Assembly: GCA_910591455.2 (NCBI GenBank)
Contig: OU342821.1
Span: 15,141,787-15,205,786, forward strand
Direction of reading: 5' to 3'
DNA: 64,000 bases
Source of the DNA: Pholis gunnellus
Lineage: Eukaryota; Chordata; Actinopteri; Perciformes; Pholidae
Positions 1 through 39,677 of the stretch are shown piece after piece. The position numbers were made by a program, and so were the translations under genes. Position 1 is the stretch's first letter; the number at the start of each line of letters is the position of its first letter. The notes beneath the pieces are model-generated. The model did no database searches, was not told the DNA's origin, and saw only the letters and a list, made by a program, of their open reading frames with translations.

Positions 1-2329
1 CGCTTCTTCCTATTGCTTCTGGAGGTGCAGCATCACTTTCTGTGAGGACCTGTGATTACGGGTTCAGGAACGAACCCCAGAACAAAACAGGCCATTGTGG
101 GGACACTAATCTAGAGACTTTGACTATTCTGGCAAATGATCAGTAAACGGCAAGGACTGATTTTCATCAGGTTTTATGCTGCAGTAATTACATGCAAAGG
201 ATACATTTTCTTTAAAGTCATGCAACACAGGGATGTATTTCCGTTTGCTTTTCACTACCATTGAATCATTTCTTCACCTTTTAAAAAAAAACTATTTTCA
301 CAAGTAGACAACGAATGTGGTTTCCAAACAGAAATATTTTTACATAAATAGTGCCAATCTTTGTCTTATTGGTGGACAAAACTCACAGGATGGAGGACCA
401 GCAGACAGTTGGTCTTGTTTTTGGTTTGTGTCTTTGATGAAACAGCATAAAATACATAATTTTCATAAATGTGTTGCCCTATAAAGAATGAAACACCTAA
501 CTATGGAACAAATATTTCCTCTTGAAGGAATTATTGTCGAAGTTTAGTTGAGAGAAGTGGAATATTAAAATTCATTGCATGACAGAAATGTGTAATCACT
601 ATCGAGCTGTTTCCATGTAGTGTTTTAAATTGAATGATTAGGCATACAGTGACTGTACAGACATATTTGTATATCAGAGGAACTTTGAGGTATGCAACTC
701 TGAAAAGTAATATATAAGAAAATGATTACCCTTAATTATCTCTATGGGAAGATCTGAATTAAGATGCAGTAAACTATGACAGCATGTATAGGAACATCGA
801 AAACAAATCTAAGTGTAGTACATTAAATCATAAATAGGCTGATTACTCTAATGTAAAATTTCAAAATTATGAAAAGTAACAGTTTTCAGTGGATTTAGAG
901 AGCAGAGCAAATAGAGGCCTCTGTCCTTTGTCTGAGGAAGTCCTCATTAGAGAGTTAAACCACACTCTTTGTAAGAAAATGTAGGATTTAAATAACAATA
1001 GCAATGCTAATGCTTCCATTTAGGGGTGGACAATGGGAACCTGTGGGATGTTAATGGGTCACTGAGACTGTGAATAGCCTATCACATGAGTCAGCACAAA
1101 TATTTGGCCAGTGAATTATAGGATGCTGTGGTAAACGTATGTTGGGTTAAGAGTTTTCTGGAGCGTGAACTTTTAATGTTTCATTCATATTTGAAACATA
1201 TACTGGATCTGCATTTGATCAATCCATGGCCGCAGTTAATGTAGTTTGATGTGGATAATTATTTATTTTCTTTCAGTTTGACCACAATAGCTCATATCTT
1301 AACATTTTCTTACCTCCTCTTGCTGTGTGTATTTTAAGCCATCGTTTGGATGAGTCATAATCTAGAGATCCTAAACTGGCCTAATCAGATAAAACAATTA
1401 ACAGTTGTGTTGTGCATGGGGCTACTTGTTCCTAGAGGATCTAAAGATGTTTGTGTTACCCATGTCACATTAGGGGGAAAGGGAGAGTGGCTCGTCACCT
1501 CCTGGTGTGACACCAGGGCTTAGTTAAATGAAGCCTGTTGCCTCATGGTGTTTATTCATACCTGAAAAGCACAAAGCAACCAATTATCACACGACAGCAT
1601 GATAAGGAAACGTCCTGTGGTTGAACCCGCTGTGCTCTTAAGTTTACCACCGTGATGCAAATCTGTACCTGGCGCTACAGGAGGACCTGGAGATCATGAT
1701 CTTTATGTTCAAATTATACCATCTGGTTGAGCTTGATTTTCTTTCAGCATTCCTACAATGTCACATGTGTACATCCAACAGGAGACACACGCCACATTTA
1801 TTATAGATAAAACCAGATTTTGATCAGGATCCTTTCAAACTGATTTAATGATTACTCCTAATATAGACTGCTTTATTGGCTGGCTCAATTCTGTGCACAT
1901 AGGCTACATACTCCCCCCTCAACAATGCAGAAGGACTAAACCTTTATTTCAGATTGCTTCAACACGGTCCAGTGTGGTCCAGCCTAGAGAGGGCACTTAT
2001 TGTCCACCGAGGACTTTGGCACATTCATTTGAAGAGCAGCCCTTTCTCATTATTAACAGACACACTAAACGATGGGCCCCAAACAATACAGAACAGATCC
2101 CTTTATGCGCACAAGTGCTCACCGTTTCGGCAACCACTGTGTGCCCTCCACCACTCCCTCTTCTTTTCAGATACCTGCACATAAGTGAAAGATGTAGAGG
2201 ACACAAAAGATATTCTCAACTTTCCTTTTCTCCCATTCTGTGAAACAGGCCCATTTTAAAGCTTTTATTTGTGCAAAGCCTCTCATTAACTCTGCTCATG
2301 CTGCCTCCCTCGGCTTGCTGTTGCTTAAG

Positions 2330-3330
2330 TACTGGGTGTTGTAAAAAAGCTACCAATTAGTCTCTCATCAGCTCCAATTAGAGGAGACAAAGCCTGAGTA
2401 AAGATAACTCAATGAGCGGGAGAGGTGGAAGGGTGAGGGCTGTCTACGGTGTGTTTCATGTGCGTGTTCGTGTACATTTGTGTAGTCCCGGGCCCGGCAT
2501 AACATAGTTTGTAATCATTGAAGAACTTGTGGCCATTCAGTTTGACCCGCTGCAGCACAGGTCCATTCACTCTGCAGGCTCCTCAGTGGACCCTTTTCTC
2601 AGGGCCAAGTGTTGTTGTGCTGGGAAGACAGGCCCCCCAGGAGTCCCAGAAAGAGAGCCATTCAATCCTCTCTACCTGCTTGCAGCACATAAAGCACTTA
2701 AGGCCTGGCCGATCTCTCATTATTGTCTCCTTCACTCTCAATACTTCCTTAAACTTAGGCCCCAACAAGCGCAAGCCCCTTTAGAGGGGGAAATAGGGGA
2801 TGTATGTTAAGGGGGTGCCTTTCACCTCATTAGAATTGAATTTGCACTGTCTTGTAATTACGTCGGAGGGCAACAATGTATTTTTCTCATCATAATCTTC
2901 ACTGAATGGGGGATTTTTGGAGCAGTTAATTTGCTGTCCACACTAATGCATTAATTAATGAATTGGGTAGCACTAATTTTCTCTATGCTGCCTCTCTCTC
3001 TCTGTTTGTTTCCTCTGTCGGTTTCCAACAGTTCTGGGCAGCCGCTACTAATAAAATTACCTCATTAAGGCCTTTATCGCAGCACAGTAACTCACTCATT
3101 CATTTGCTATCAAACATTTTCTTTGGAAAGGGGACTGAGGGTGTTCCCATTCAGTGTTGAATCTTTTTGCGGGTAGTTCTAAATAATGAGGGGGACAAGC
3201 AGGGAGATATAATTAGGAACAAGGGGGCACTTCAGCAAATATTGGAAATCTTTTAAGGCTTACCCTTGTATGATGGTGATTAATTACTTCCAGAAGGGAT
3301 TTTTGGAGAAATATATTGCCAAGTTTTTCC
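2330..3330. promoter_or_regulatory. Candidate conserved non-coding block
   Basis: A repeat-free kilobase with clustered TAAT/ATTA cores. It includes the perfect palindrome TAATGCATTA at 2944-2953 overlapping TTAATTAA at 2951-2958, plus AGTTAATTTGCTGTCC nearby. The texture (AT-rich homeodomain sites mixed with GC-rich words, no ORF) resembles vertebrate developmental enhancers. No alignment was possible. Confidence 0.25.
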
Positions 3331-4071
3331 CCCGATCGAGACGCCTCAAGCTTGTTAAAAGGATGTGCACAGGACGTTCAATTCGGCTCCTCTTTAATCA
3401 AATGTGAATCATGACATGTACTGTTCTCTGAAAATGGGCTCATTGTGAAACAAATAAACAACACAAACAATGACGCAGAGTTTAATGAAGGTGGCATCTG
3501 ACTGTTTTGAAGGATTCCTTGGTGTGCACCGAGAGAAATGAACAAATGTGTTTTTGTTTGTGATATTGATGAAATGATGATTGGGAATTGTACCACTATT
3601 GATAATTATGTTGAACTATTGTTCATTTTTGGTTAACAACAAACAGCAGTGATGTTTGAATGTCGCGTTCAAATGTTGCAACAGGTTCTCACAAAATGGT
3701 GACAACTACTCAGGCCAAGTCTATCAAATTGGTCTTTTTCAGTTAATGTCCTAACTGGTGGCTGCCCACATTGTTGTCAAACTTTGGAGAGGAATGATGT
3801 TAAATATTGTTGCATAACATCTAATTTCAGGCATTGAGTCCAAAAATAAACAACAAAACACACGTTACCTACGCAGAGTGAACATCTCCACAAAGCTGTA
3901 TTCATAATTGTGTTTTGATTATCTTCATGTGCTTCTCTGCACAGTTTAATGAGTTCACTGAACACAGAGTGCTCTGCATCACACAGACCAGACTGTATAT
4001 GACTTAGAAAAGACTGCCACCTGGTGGACTTAGAGGGGTACTGAAGGACTGGCGGGGCAGAGTGTATTGTG

Positions 4072-4145
4072 TGGCAGTGGTGGAAGAAGTATTCAGATAA
4101 GTTACTTAAGTAAAAGTAAATGACCATGTAAGCATTGTTGTATTA
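4072..4145 (+). repeat. Teleost AAGTATTCAG...TTAAGTAAAAGTA repeat fragment
   Basis: Contains GTGGTGGAAGAAGTATTCAG then TACTTAAGTAAAAGTAAATG, the signature start of a very common percomorph dispersed element. The body is absent or too decayed to recognise. Confidence 0.7.
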
Positions 4146-4624
4146 TTGTAGGCTGTAGCACTCTGACGTGTTTCCTGCATACTGAAGAATGAGACACTGC
4201 AAAAGGAATTATATGAAAAAAAAACTGGGTGGATACAGAGTACATTTTAAGGGGAATTATCGATGAGGAAAAAGCCCACAACTAGTTAATATTCTTGAGG
4301 CAGGTTTTGTCTTTGTTACACATCAGTCTACTTTAGCTACCTGGCTAATACACCAATGACCCATTGAAACATCTGGTGTATTTATATCTAAATAAATCTG
4401 GTGTATTTATATCTAAATTCAAGTTGCATATCCACCAGATACGACCAATACACTATTGATAGAATGAGTGGAGCCCAACATTTAAAAAAAAATGACAACA
4501 TACCTTAAGTTTCCTGGTAAACCCGGACAGCCTCCACATCTGTGGGATTCACAGGAGCAGCACCGTGGACAGCAGAGGACGCCACAGACTGTGTTGCTCT
4601 ATTGACATTTGGCTAAACATATTA

Positions 4625-4770
4625 TCAGTGGTTGAAGACGTTTTCAGATATTCCACTTAGAAAAAGTAGCAAAGAACACTCCTTTACAAGTTCAAGTCCT
4701 GCATTCAAATTCTTACTTAAGTTAAAGGATTATCAGCAGAGTGTTCTTGATTAAAGTAGGCAATGAAAAG
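4625..4770 (+). repeat. Second fragment of the same teleost repeat family
   Basis: CAGTGGTTGAAGACGTTTTC, then AAGTCCTGCATTCAAATTC and TTACTTAAGTTAAAGGATTATC follow the family order with substitutions. Confidence 0.6.
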
Positions 4771-5889
4771 TAGATAATGAGGTTATAAAACACCTACATA
4801 AAACAAAGATAATACATAGTAAGAATAAATGAGCTTTAGATGTTGAAATGTTTTAATTAAAAGACAAGTAAAATAAAAATGATCATATACTCACTTGACA
4901 GATGTAGTAAACCACTTCATAGTTTGGATGTACTTGGAAAGCAAGTAACAAACGCTTTAGACCAGCGCCGTCAAGCAAGACTGAAGGTTTCTTGAGCGCG
5001 TTTTGAATCGTATTGCACGTTCTTGTAATAAATGAAAATAAATATGACATCACCTTGTTTTGGTCTTGCTATCGGAGATTATTTGGATGAAAAGAAGTTG
5101 ATGATATAAAGGACAGAGTGAGACGGGGATGAGAGGCCAGGGTTGTCAAACTTTCATTTTATAACAATTTCATGAATTGTTTATAAGACACTAATTTGCA
5201 ATCTCTTTTGGGCACCAGTAAGTGAGGCCGGTGTATTGTTGGCTGGTGTGTCGGTAAAGAAAACATCGTAAAACACAGTTATGTAATAATATAAAATGTG
5301 TCTTCATAGGAGAAGCTAAAATCACTGGCAAATACTGAATACTAACAAACACTAAATTGTCCTAATATCTGCTTATAAATACATGATAGGGTGTTAAAAT
5401 CCATCATTATACGGTTTATAAATGCAAAAAAAGCTGCTGTATAATAATTTACAGTTATGATGTAAGTTTGCTCATCAAAGTAATTGTCCTGACCGAGTGA
5501 ACCCTTCAGCCTTGAAAAACCTTTTTAAGTGGCTTTGAGAATGTCTCCCTCTGGTGGAGAACTGTCAACTATGATCCACAGCCATCCACAGTCTTTTACC
5601 TACTTGTATGTACATAATAGTTCAATGTTTACCTCTTTGTTTAGCTTGTTTTTAGCTGCATGTCTATTTCTGTGTAAGTACATTGACAGCAACGAAATAC
5701 CAGCATTCCTTATATGTGTACACATAATTGGCCGACAAAGCTGATTCGGATTGTAAAATGAACTTTAGACAAAAAGAAATATATTATTTTCCATAGTCTT
5801 GTAATTAACTTTGCTGCCACAGCAACTAAAAACTACAGCGACGTGTCTTATAAATGAGGATGAACGGCATTTAAATCACAGTCCAACAT

Positions 5890-6240
5890 TCGTGCCGTTT
5901 TAATCCCTCTTGTGAATTTATGGAGGATTGATTCATCAATTTGTTATTGGGTGGCTTCCTCTCTGGTACAATTTGTGTGAAACTGAATAATTAAGTTAAG
6001 AGTTAAAAAGCTGCTTTCATGAGAGACTTGTTTAATGTGCCACAAAGGAACCATATGTTTATGAAAATATAGAATAAAAAAGAAAACGTGCATTTTCAAA
6101 AAAATATTAACACAAACTCTCGTATATCATACAAAAATAAACATCTGTGAACGACAAGCATATAGTACATTTTGTTTAAATAAAAAAAAGCAAACCCCTT
6201 CAATATTTACACCTGACAGTAAGTATTTAAACCCACCCCC
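5890..6240 (-). other. ccbe1: Probable start of ccbe1 3' UTR
   Basis: This AT-rich stretch follows the stop codon. No AATAAA was seen on the minus strand close to the stop. ATTAAA variants occur at 6031-6036 and 5899-5904. Either could end a short transcript, but mammalian CCBE1 has a long 3' UTR, so the true end may be further left. Confidence 0.4.
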
Positions 6241-33866
<27,626 letters not shown>

Positions 33867-33870
<4 letters not shown>

Positions 33871-33875
33871 CTCAT
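33867..33875 (-). promoter_or_regulatory. Two-codon upstream ORF overlapping the ccbe1 start
   Basis: On the minus strand the sequence reads ATGAGATGA. The first ATG (33875-33873) encodes Met-Arg and stops at TGA (33869-33867), which overlaps the main ATG (33870-33868). Whether it is in the transcript depends on the transcription start, which cannot be seen directly but must lie upstream of the main ATG. Confidence 0.6.
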
Positions 33876-34116
33876 CGGTCCAGTCACCTGCGCGCTGACA
33901 GTAATGCACACGTGTAATGATTATACCTCCACCTCACTGCTACTACTTCAGGGACTACAGTGGTGGAGCCCAAACGTACGGACCCTCCCACTCTCTCTCC
34001 CCACTCTTGCTTCTGAGTAGTTAACTGAATGAACTGTCACTACGGCGGCTAACGTTAGCTTAATGGTAACTTTCCCTTGTTTGCCCCATCCTTCGCGAGC
34101 GCATGAGCACCTGAGT
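33871..34116 (-). other. Inferred 5' UTR / core promoter of ccbe1
   Basis: This stretch lies directly upstream of the start codon. It holds no other ORF of note, and no splice donor/acceptor pair is obvious. No clear TATA box at a sensible distance is visible, so the transcription start cannot be fixed. Confidence 0.3.
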
Positions 34117-34200
34117 CACACGCGCGCACACACACACACACGTATACGCACGCACACGTTTCAGTAGCGCGCTCTATGTGCGTCATGACGTCTGCTTCTT
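34117..34200. promoter_or_regulatory. Candidate ccbe1 promoter-proximal region: alternating Pu-Py tract and CRE-like palindrome
   Basis: 34117-34159 is a strict 43-nt pyrimidine-purine alternation of CA, CG and TA steps. 34181-34190 is the perfect palindrome CGTCATGACG, two CRE half-sites, followed by TGACGTC at 34186-34192. The region is about 250-320 bp upstream of the start codon and richer in CpG than its surroundings. Promoter function is an inference from position. Confidence 0.35.
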
Positions 34201-34971
34201 TGCTACCACCGCGTGGCTGTTTGTGAAATAACTACTGCTTAATAAGTGGGATGAGTTCATCATCAATTAGATAGAATTATATTCAATTCTGTCTGACACT
34301 TGAGTGGATGCTCATTAAACCAACACATTGAAATGCATTCGAGACATCAGCACAAATACATTTCAAGTAATTCATGTATTGCACCTCTATTTGTAAGCAT
34401 ACATTATTCATTAATTGATTTAGCAAGATTTCATAACATATTAAAAAGGGGGCTTGCCACACATGAAATTCAGCGAAATACAGAATGAGAAAACACAAGT
34501 TGCATTTCTTCTGTGGTCACTGACATCTACTGTCTCAGCTAAACAAACACAGAATAAACTGTTTACAAGTTAGCATTATGTCAACAAGGAGAACTAACTA
34601 GTCAATGAGAAAGTTGTATTTACTTATATTCACCCAGACCACTGAGTCAAATCCTCCATCACAAACCAGGCAGCATCTTTTCTGTAGTTTCTATAAACAA
34701 AGCAGTTTAATGTCTGTATTTGTGTCAAAGCTCTAGGGATTTATGATGTAAAATATCATATATGGCTATCGTCGCAAAGCAGCTCGCTGAAAGAGAGTTT
34801 GTGAATTAATTGAGCACCTAGAGTAACATATCAACTACAGGATTGCAGGACAAACACTTACAGCCTGGAGTCCAGTGGCAAAATATGGGTTTTAATATTA
34901 TGTCTAAACATTAAAACTCAAGCAAGACCACTAAGGAACTTCAAAAATTCAAATAAGAACTTATCATGGAA

Positions 34972-35376
34972 GAAGTATTCAGCTCCTCTACTTCAGTAAA
35001 GGAGCTATAATACAGCATTAAATAGCTCTATTGCAAGTATTATCAACGAAATGTACCTAAAATGATCAAAAGAGGAAAAAAACATTCAGACAGAACGGAC
35101 TCATCGGCGTTTTATAATTGTTCATTACACTGTTGGCTCAGCAATGATGTATTAATATATGAGCAGCACTGAGATTCATATGCTCATTTTGGGTTTTAAA
35201 CTCTGCAATCAGTATCTACTTGTCAGATAAAAGTATGGAAATAAAAAGTACAATATTTCCCTTTAAAACATGAGTGTATGAAGAAGCATACAATTCAAAT
35301 ACTAAAATAAATGAACAGTACTTATTACTGTTAATTAGTAGAATTGCACTTGAGCATTTACTCAGTACCACTGGAT
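34972..35376 (+). repeat. Near full-length AAGTATTCAG teleost repeat
   Basis: Starts GAAGAAGTATTCAGCTCCTC, contains TTGTCAGATAAAAGTATGG and AAAAGTACAATATTTCCC, and ends TTTACTCAGTACCACTGG. Start, body and end words all occur in the expected order over about 400 bp. Confidence 0.7.
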
Positions 35377-37824
35377 TCCAATCAGCACTATATATAACAT
35401 GAAGCATGTCAACCATGGCCATCAGCAGGAATGCATTTCATGCGCCAGGCTCACCTCAGTATCTTCAATTCTTTGGGTCCAGTGATTCAAAGGGAGTTGA
35501 TGACACGATGGTGACTTTAATTCCTAACGACCCTGACCTCTACCAGCAGGCCCGATCTGAGCACAAACGCTGTCCACCGGCATCTGCAGAACCCAGGAGG
35601 TCTTCAGTTTCTCAGGAATGCAGTGTGGCGTTACAGGGAGTTGGATAGCGGGGCTACTGAGGAGCCTGTAAGGGATATCCCAGTGAAACAAGAGGACTGC
35701 GGTGTCACATACAGCCACTATATGGCAGCTTTTTCAATCTGTGAGGTCAGTCAGGTGTGATTTAACTTTATTCAGAATATGACATTAGTCAGAATGTCTG
35801 TTCAGCTGAAACGTAATACAATAGTTCCTATTCCGATCGTGTTTCTTTTCAATTGAAAGGGAACCGTGCCTTTTACAGTATCACTGAGCAGAAAAATAGC
35901 ACCTTCAGTCTGCTTCAAAGGGCCTGCTCAAGCACGACCACTTCAGTTCAAGGGAAAGCAGTGGTCCACCTGCTTCATTACTGACAGAGCCTCTATGGCT
36001 CACCAGCCGCCTGACGGTGCAGTTCAATTTCCGACCACTTGATGGCCCTTTCAACCAAGAGATCCCACCCCCACCCCTCTTTCGCCACTATCGTCATCAT
36101 TGCCCACAAAATGGATGACAGCTTTTAGAAATACCAGGGTGCGTCACGACTCTGAGGTGCACATGCTGTGCCATTTATGTTCCACCTGTTTTGATGCCTC
36201 AGCAGCCCCGAGAGGCAGAGAATGATCATGTCTGCAACAGCACGAGTAGCCAATTAATGTTGCAGCCTGATACTGAATCAAAGCTACAGGGCCAATAACC
36301 TCACTATAATATGTGTCAACATCCTCTGCCTTAGAGATATGAAATACATATCTGTGACATTTTTGCCTTGTCATCAATTTCCAGAAAACAATGCAGAACA
36401 ACAAAGGAAGCATTTCTACCCTTTAGTCTTTTCAAATAAACTACTTTTATTGTGTTGTCTTGGTTTCTGAGTTTAGTTAACGCTGGTTTGCCGGGACTTT
36501 TGGCATCATTGCTTTAATCAGTCCTCTCTCTCTCAGTTTGTGTTCATAGTTGCCACATTCAAAACTTACATTTTGAGATTATCTCACTTTATATTTCCTG
36601 TTCTCACTGTTTACAAAATCACCATCAGTTTTGTATGTCTGAGTTGGGTTTTTCCTCACCAGGAAAGATTGTTTGGAGCACAGGTGGACTGTTTTTTCCC
36701 CCCAGTTAACAGTGCCACACAGGTAAAACTCTTATTCTAGCCTTACTGCTTCGACGGGGAAATAATCCATACCATGAAGAGAACAAATAGACTAAAGATT
36801 AAATCAGAGCAAAGCAAAGTGATCCAGGGAGACAGTTGGAAGAGTTTATGTGGGAACAAACAAAAGACAACAAAGACTAAAAGTGTCTGTGATGGAACTT
36901 GTTCCCCTTGATTGAGGAGCTGTCCTCGAGATGTAAGAGGCTGTAACGGCCTGAGTTGAACTGGAGAACGGTGGAGCAGAACTTACACTGCTAATCCAAG
37001 ATGTGATGGTTTAAGGGTTGCATTGCACCAAATGGACTTGGTTTGGTGGTTTGGCAAAACAAAATCTGAAAAGAAACAAGTTATAGCACACTGACAAGCT
37101 GTCCAATGAATATGTGCTGAGAAAAACCTATTCAGTGCCTTGAAAGCCACTGACATTGACATTAGCATTACACTTCTCGTGCTTAATGGATGCTTCATAA
37201 TGCGGGGCTGCAGCAGTGGACTATACACACACACCTCTTATCCTCTAAATGCTCTCAACACATGGGATAGCAACGACAATATTGCAGGGCACGAGCACCC
37301 CACAAAACTCCTCTCTCTCTCTGTCTTTCTCTCTTTTCACAGTGCAGCACTGCAGTGCCTCTCTGCACATGCCCAGACTGACTGGGAGAGAGCCACAGCA
37401 AGTTTGAGCTCACTAGAAATATTAACAGGCTGCCTCACAGACACATTCATGTACTCCTGCAAGCTGGGTTTGCATCGTGAACAAAAAGTCTCATTTTGAC
37501 ACAACTGGAAAGTAATCCCTCAACATTTTTAAAAGGTTAATATGCATCGACGGGGACACATTTTGCTGTCACAAGAATCAAACCTGTGACTTCCTCTTTA
37601 TAGAGATTTCTTTTGTCTCAAGGTCACTCTGCCTCCCACAAGCTTTTTATGCAAACTGTTATATAGTCGGTGCAGCTTTAATATACAGTCTCACACCACC
37701 TCTCTATAATGTCTGTTTCGTTCATTACAGTAATTTATTTTTACTACAATGCTTTAGCTTAATACTATATTTAACTACCTTTATAGTAATACTCTCTTTG
37801 CTAAGTATCTCAGCATGATTCCTT

Positions 37825-37855
37825 TATATATATATACTGTATATATATATATATT
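37825..37855. repeat. (TA)n palindromic tract
   Basis: TATATATATATACTGTATATATATATATAT-type sequence, two TA runs around a CTG centre; self-complementary overall. Confidence 0.9.
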
Positions 37856-38350
37856 TTAAATAATTAATACATTGTTATAATAATGCCACAGCAAGCTATA
37901 TTAATCCATTACTAATTCAATCAGAGAATAAATATTGCCGGTTGTCTAATTTTCAAACCGAGTGGTGGCTTAGTAACTTTGATGGTCAGACTTTTCACTT
38001 TTAGTAATCTTGGTGGTTGCATATTTCACTCTATTCTGCCTCTCTGCCATGGCAATAGACCATTATTCATTTTGCTTGTTGGAACAGAAATAGACCAATG
38101 ATGCAGTCGGGGAGGATACAAAGATGTGATTCATAACTCACCAAAAGACTTAATGAATGGGAGAATAGCAGAAGACATTGCAAGGGGAGCTCAAGTTGTG
38201 AAAAGGTAAAAACAAATGAAGGAGACGCTGGGTGTGTTGGTTGGGCTTGAAAATCATGGGAATATGTATCTTTTTTGCACTATTTTAAGATTATTTTACT
38301 GCATCGAACATAATGGAGTGGAGGCCAGGTAGTGGAGTCTGCATATGGTC

Positions 38351-38700
38351 TTAAAGGATAGGTTCACATACTTCCAAGTCACTCTTAAAACAACATTCAC
38401 AAGCACAAATAAACTGTGTTTGGTTGCTGTTACTTTTCCTCCTCTCCATACTGACCATGAAGAGATCCCTTCCCCAATGCAATTTCAAAATAAGATGGCA
38501 GATACTTCAATTCACAATCAAACCCAAAGTAAAAGCTGTTTAAGTCCATTATTAGTTAATTTTTGGAGGGTTTCCAATAATTTTCAAGTACGCCAATCGG
38601 GAAAGCAAAGCAGAGCAAGTGGAGCACAGCCATCATCACTTTGGCTCTCACGCCTCCACTATTGTGGCAGCAGGTTAATACAGAGTTTTCTTCCTGTCGT
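38351..38700 (+). mobile_element. TTAAAGG-initiated teleost MITE-like repeat, decayed
   Basis: TTAAAGGATAGGTTCACATA, TCTTAAAACAACATTCAC, CTCTCCATACTGACCATGAA and GATCCCTTCCCCAATGCA match a known fish element in order. The right end is not clear. Confidence 0.6.
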
Positions 38701-39280
38701 CTCAGTGAGAGCGTCACTGTGACTCTATATCGCTCTCTTCAAATGCACCAGCTGTTCAAAGGTTCACTGGTGACTCACATAAGGTGTAATGTGATGTGTC
38801 AGGAAGTCTTGCTTTTCAGTTGCTGTGTATACATGCACACGTACACGCAGAAGTGCGGCATGGATATGCGGACGATGACAAACAGGATTGTCCTTAGCCA
38901 AAAGAGCATCTTTAATAACTCATCCAAAAATGCTGTTTTTTTAGTAAAATAGCGTTTTATTTATTTATATTTCTTATAATCCTACAAATTCAATCTTACA
39001 GATTCCCTGTGGAAACAATCAAAATCTGGACTAAGCCGATTGAAAGCACCCCCCCCCCCCCTGTCGATTAATACACAAGCCAACTGTAACAATAACGGTG
39101 AGATTGTAATTTACTTCTACTACAGTCCATGTCACTGCATATGTCCCCTCAACGGTGCTGCGATCAATAAATCAGCCTCAGTGTAGTGTCCTTGGGATGG
39201 CCACATTTCACTGCCCCTCCCTGCCATTATGTCTCTCCCCCTCCTCTGGATCTCCTGGCTCATTTTTACTGCCCCTGATA

Positions 39281-39312
39281 CACATGCACACACACGCACT
39301 CACACACACACG

Positions 39313-39343
<31 letters not shown>

Positions 39344-39344
39344 G
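39281..39344. repeat. Imperfect (CA)n array
   Basis: CA repeats with CG steps, about 64 bp, facing the (TG)n array at 39461. Confidence 0.95.
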
Positions 39345-39460
39345 TACAGCCCACTTGGTCCCTCCTTGAATTCCTCCTTCCTCGGCTTCCTCCTCCCAGA
39401 TCCATATACTCATTGATAAAGGAACGTATTGGTCTGTTTCGACCGCCCTCCTTGACAAAG

Positions 39461-39567
<107 letters not shown>

Positions 39568-39657
39568 CAAAAACAAGTTAGAAAACCCATTAAGAGTGAA
39601 GTGGACATTGCTGATTGGCTTAATCTTCAGTACAATGTATGACAGGACTGTTGGATA

Positions 39658-39677
39658 TTTTATTTATTTATTTATTT
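39658..39677. repeat. (TTTA)n short tandem repeat
   Basis: About five TTTA/TATT units just right of the (TG)n array. Confidence 0.85.

Larger units (their letters stand above)
1..5889. other. Intergenic region downstream of ccbe1
   Basis: No gene is supported. The region holds repeat fragments at 4072-4145 and 4625-4770 and a candidate conserved non-coding block at about 2330-3330. The small ORFs here have no recognisable content. Confidence 0.7.
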
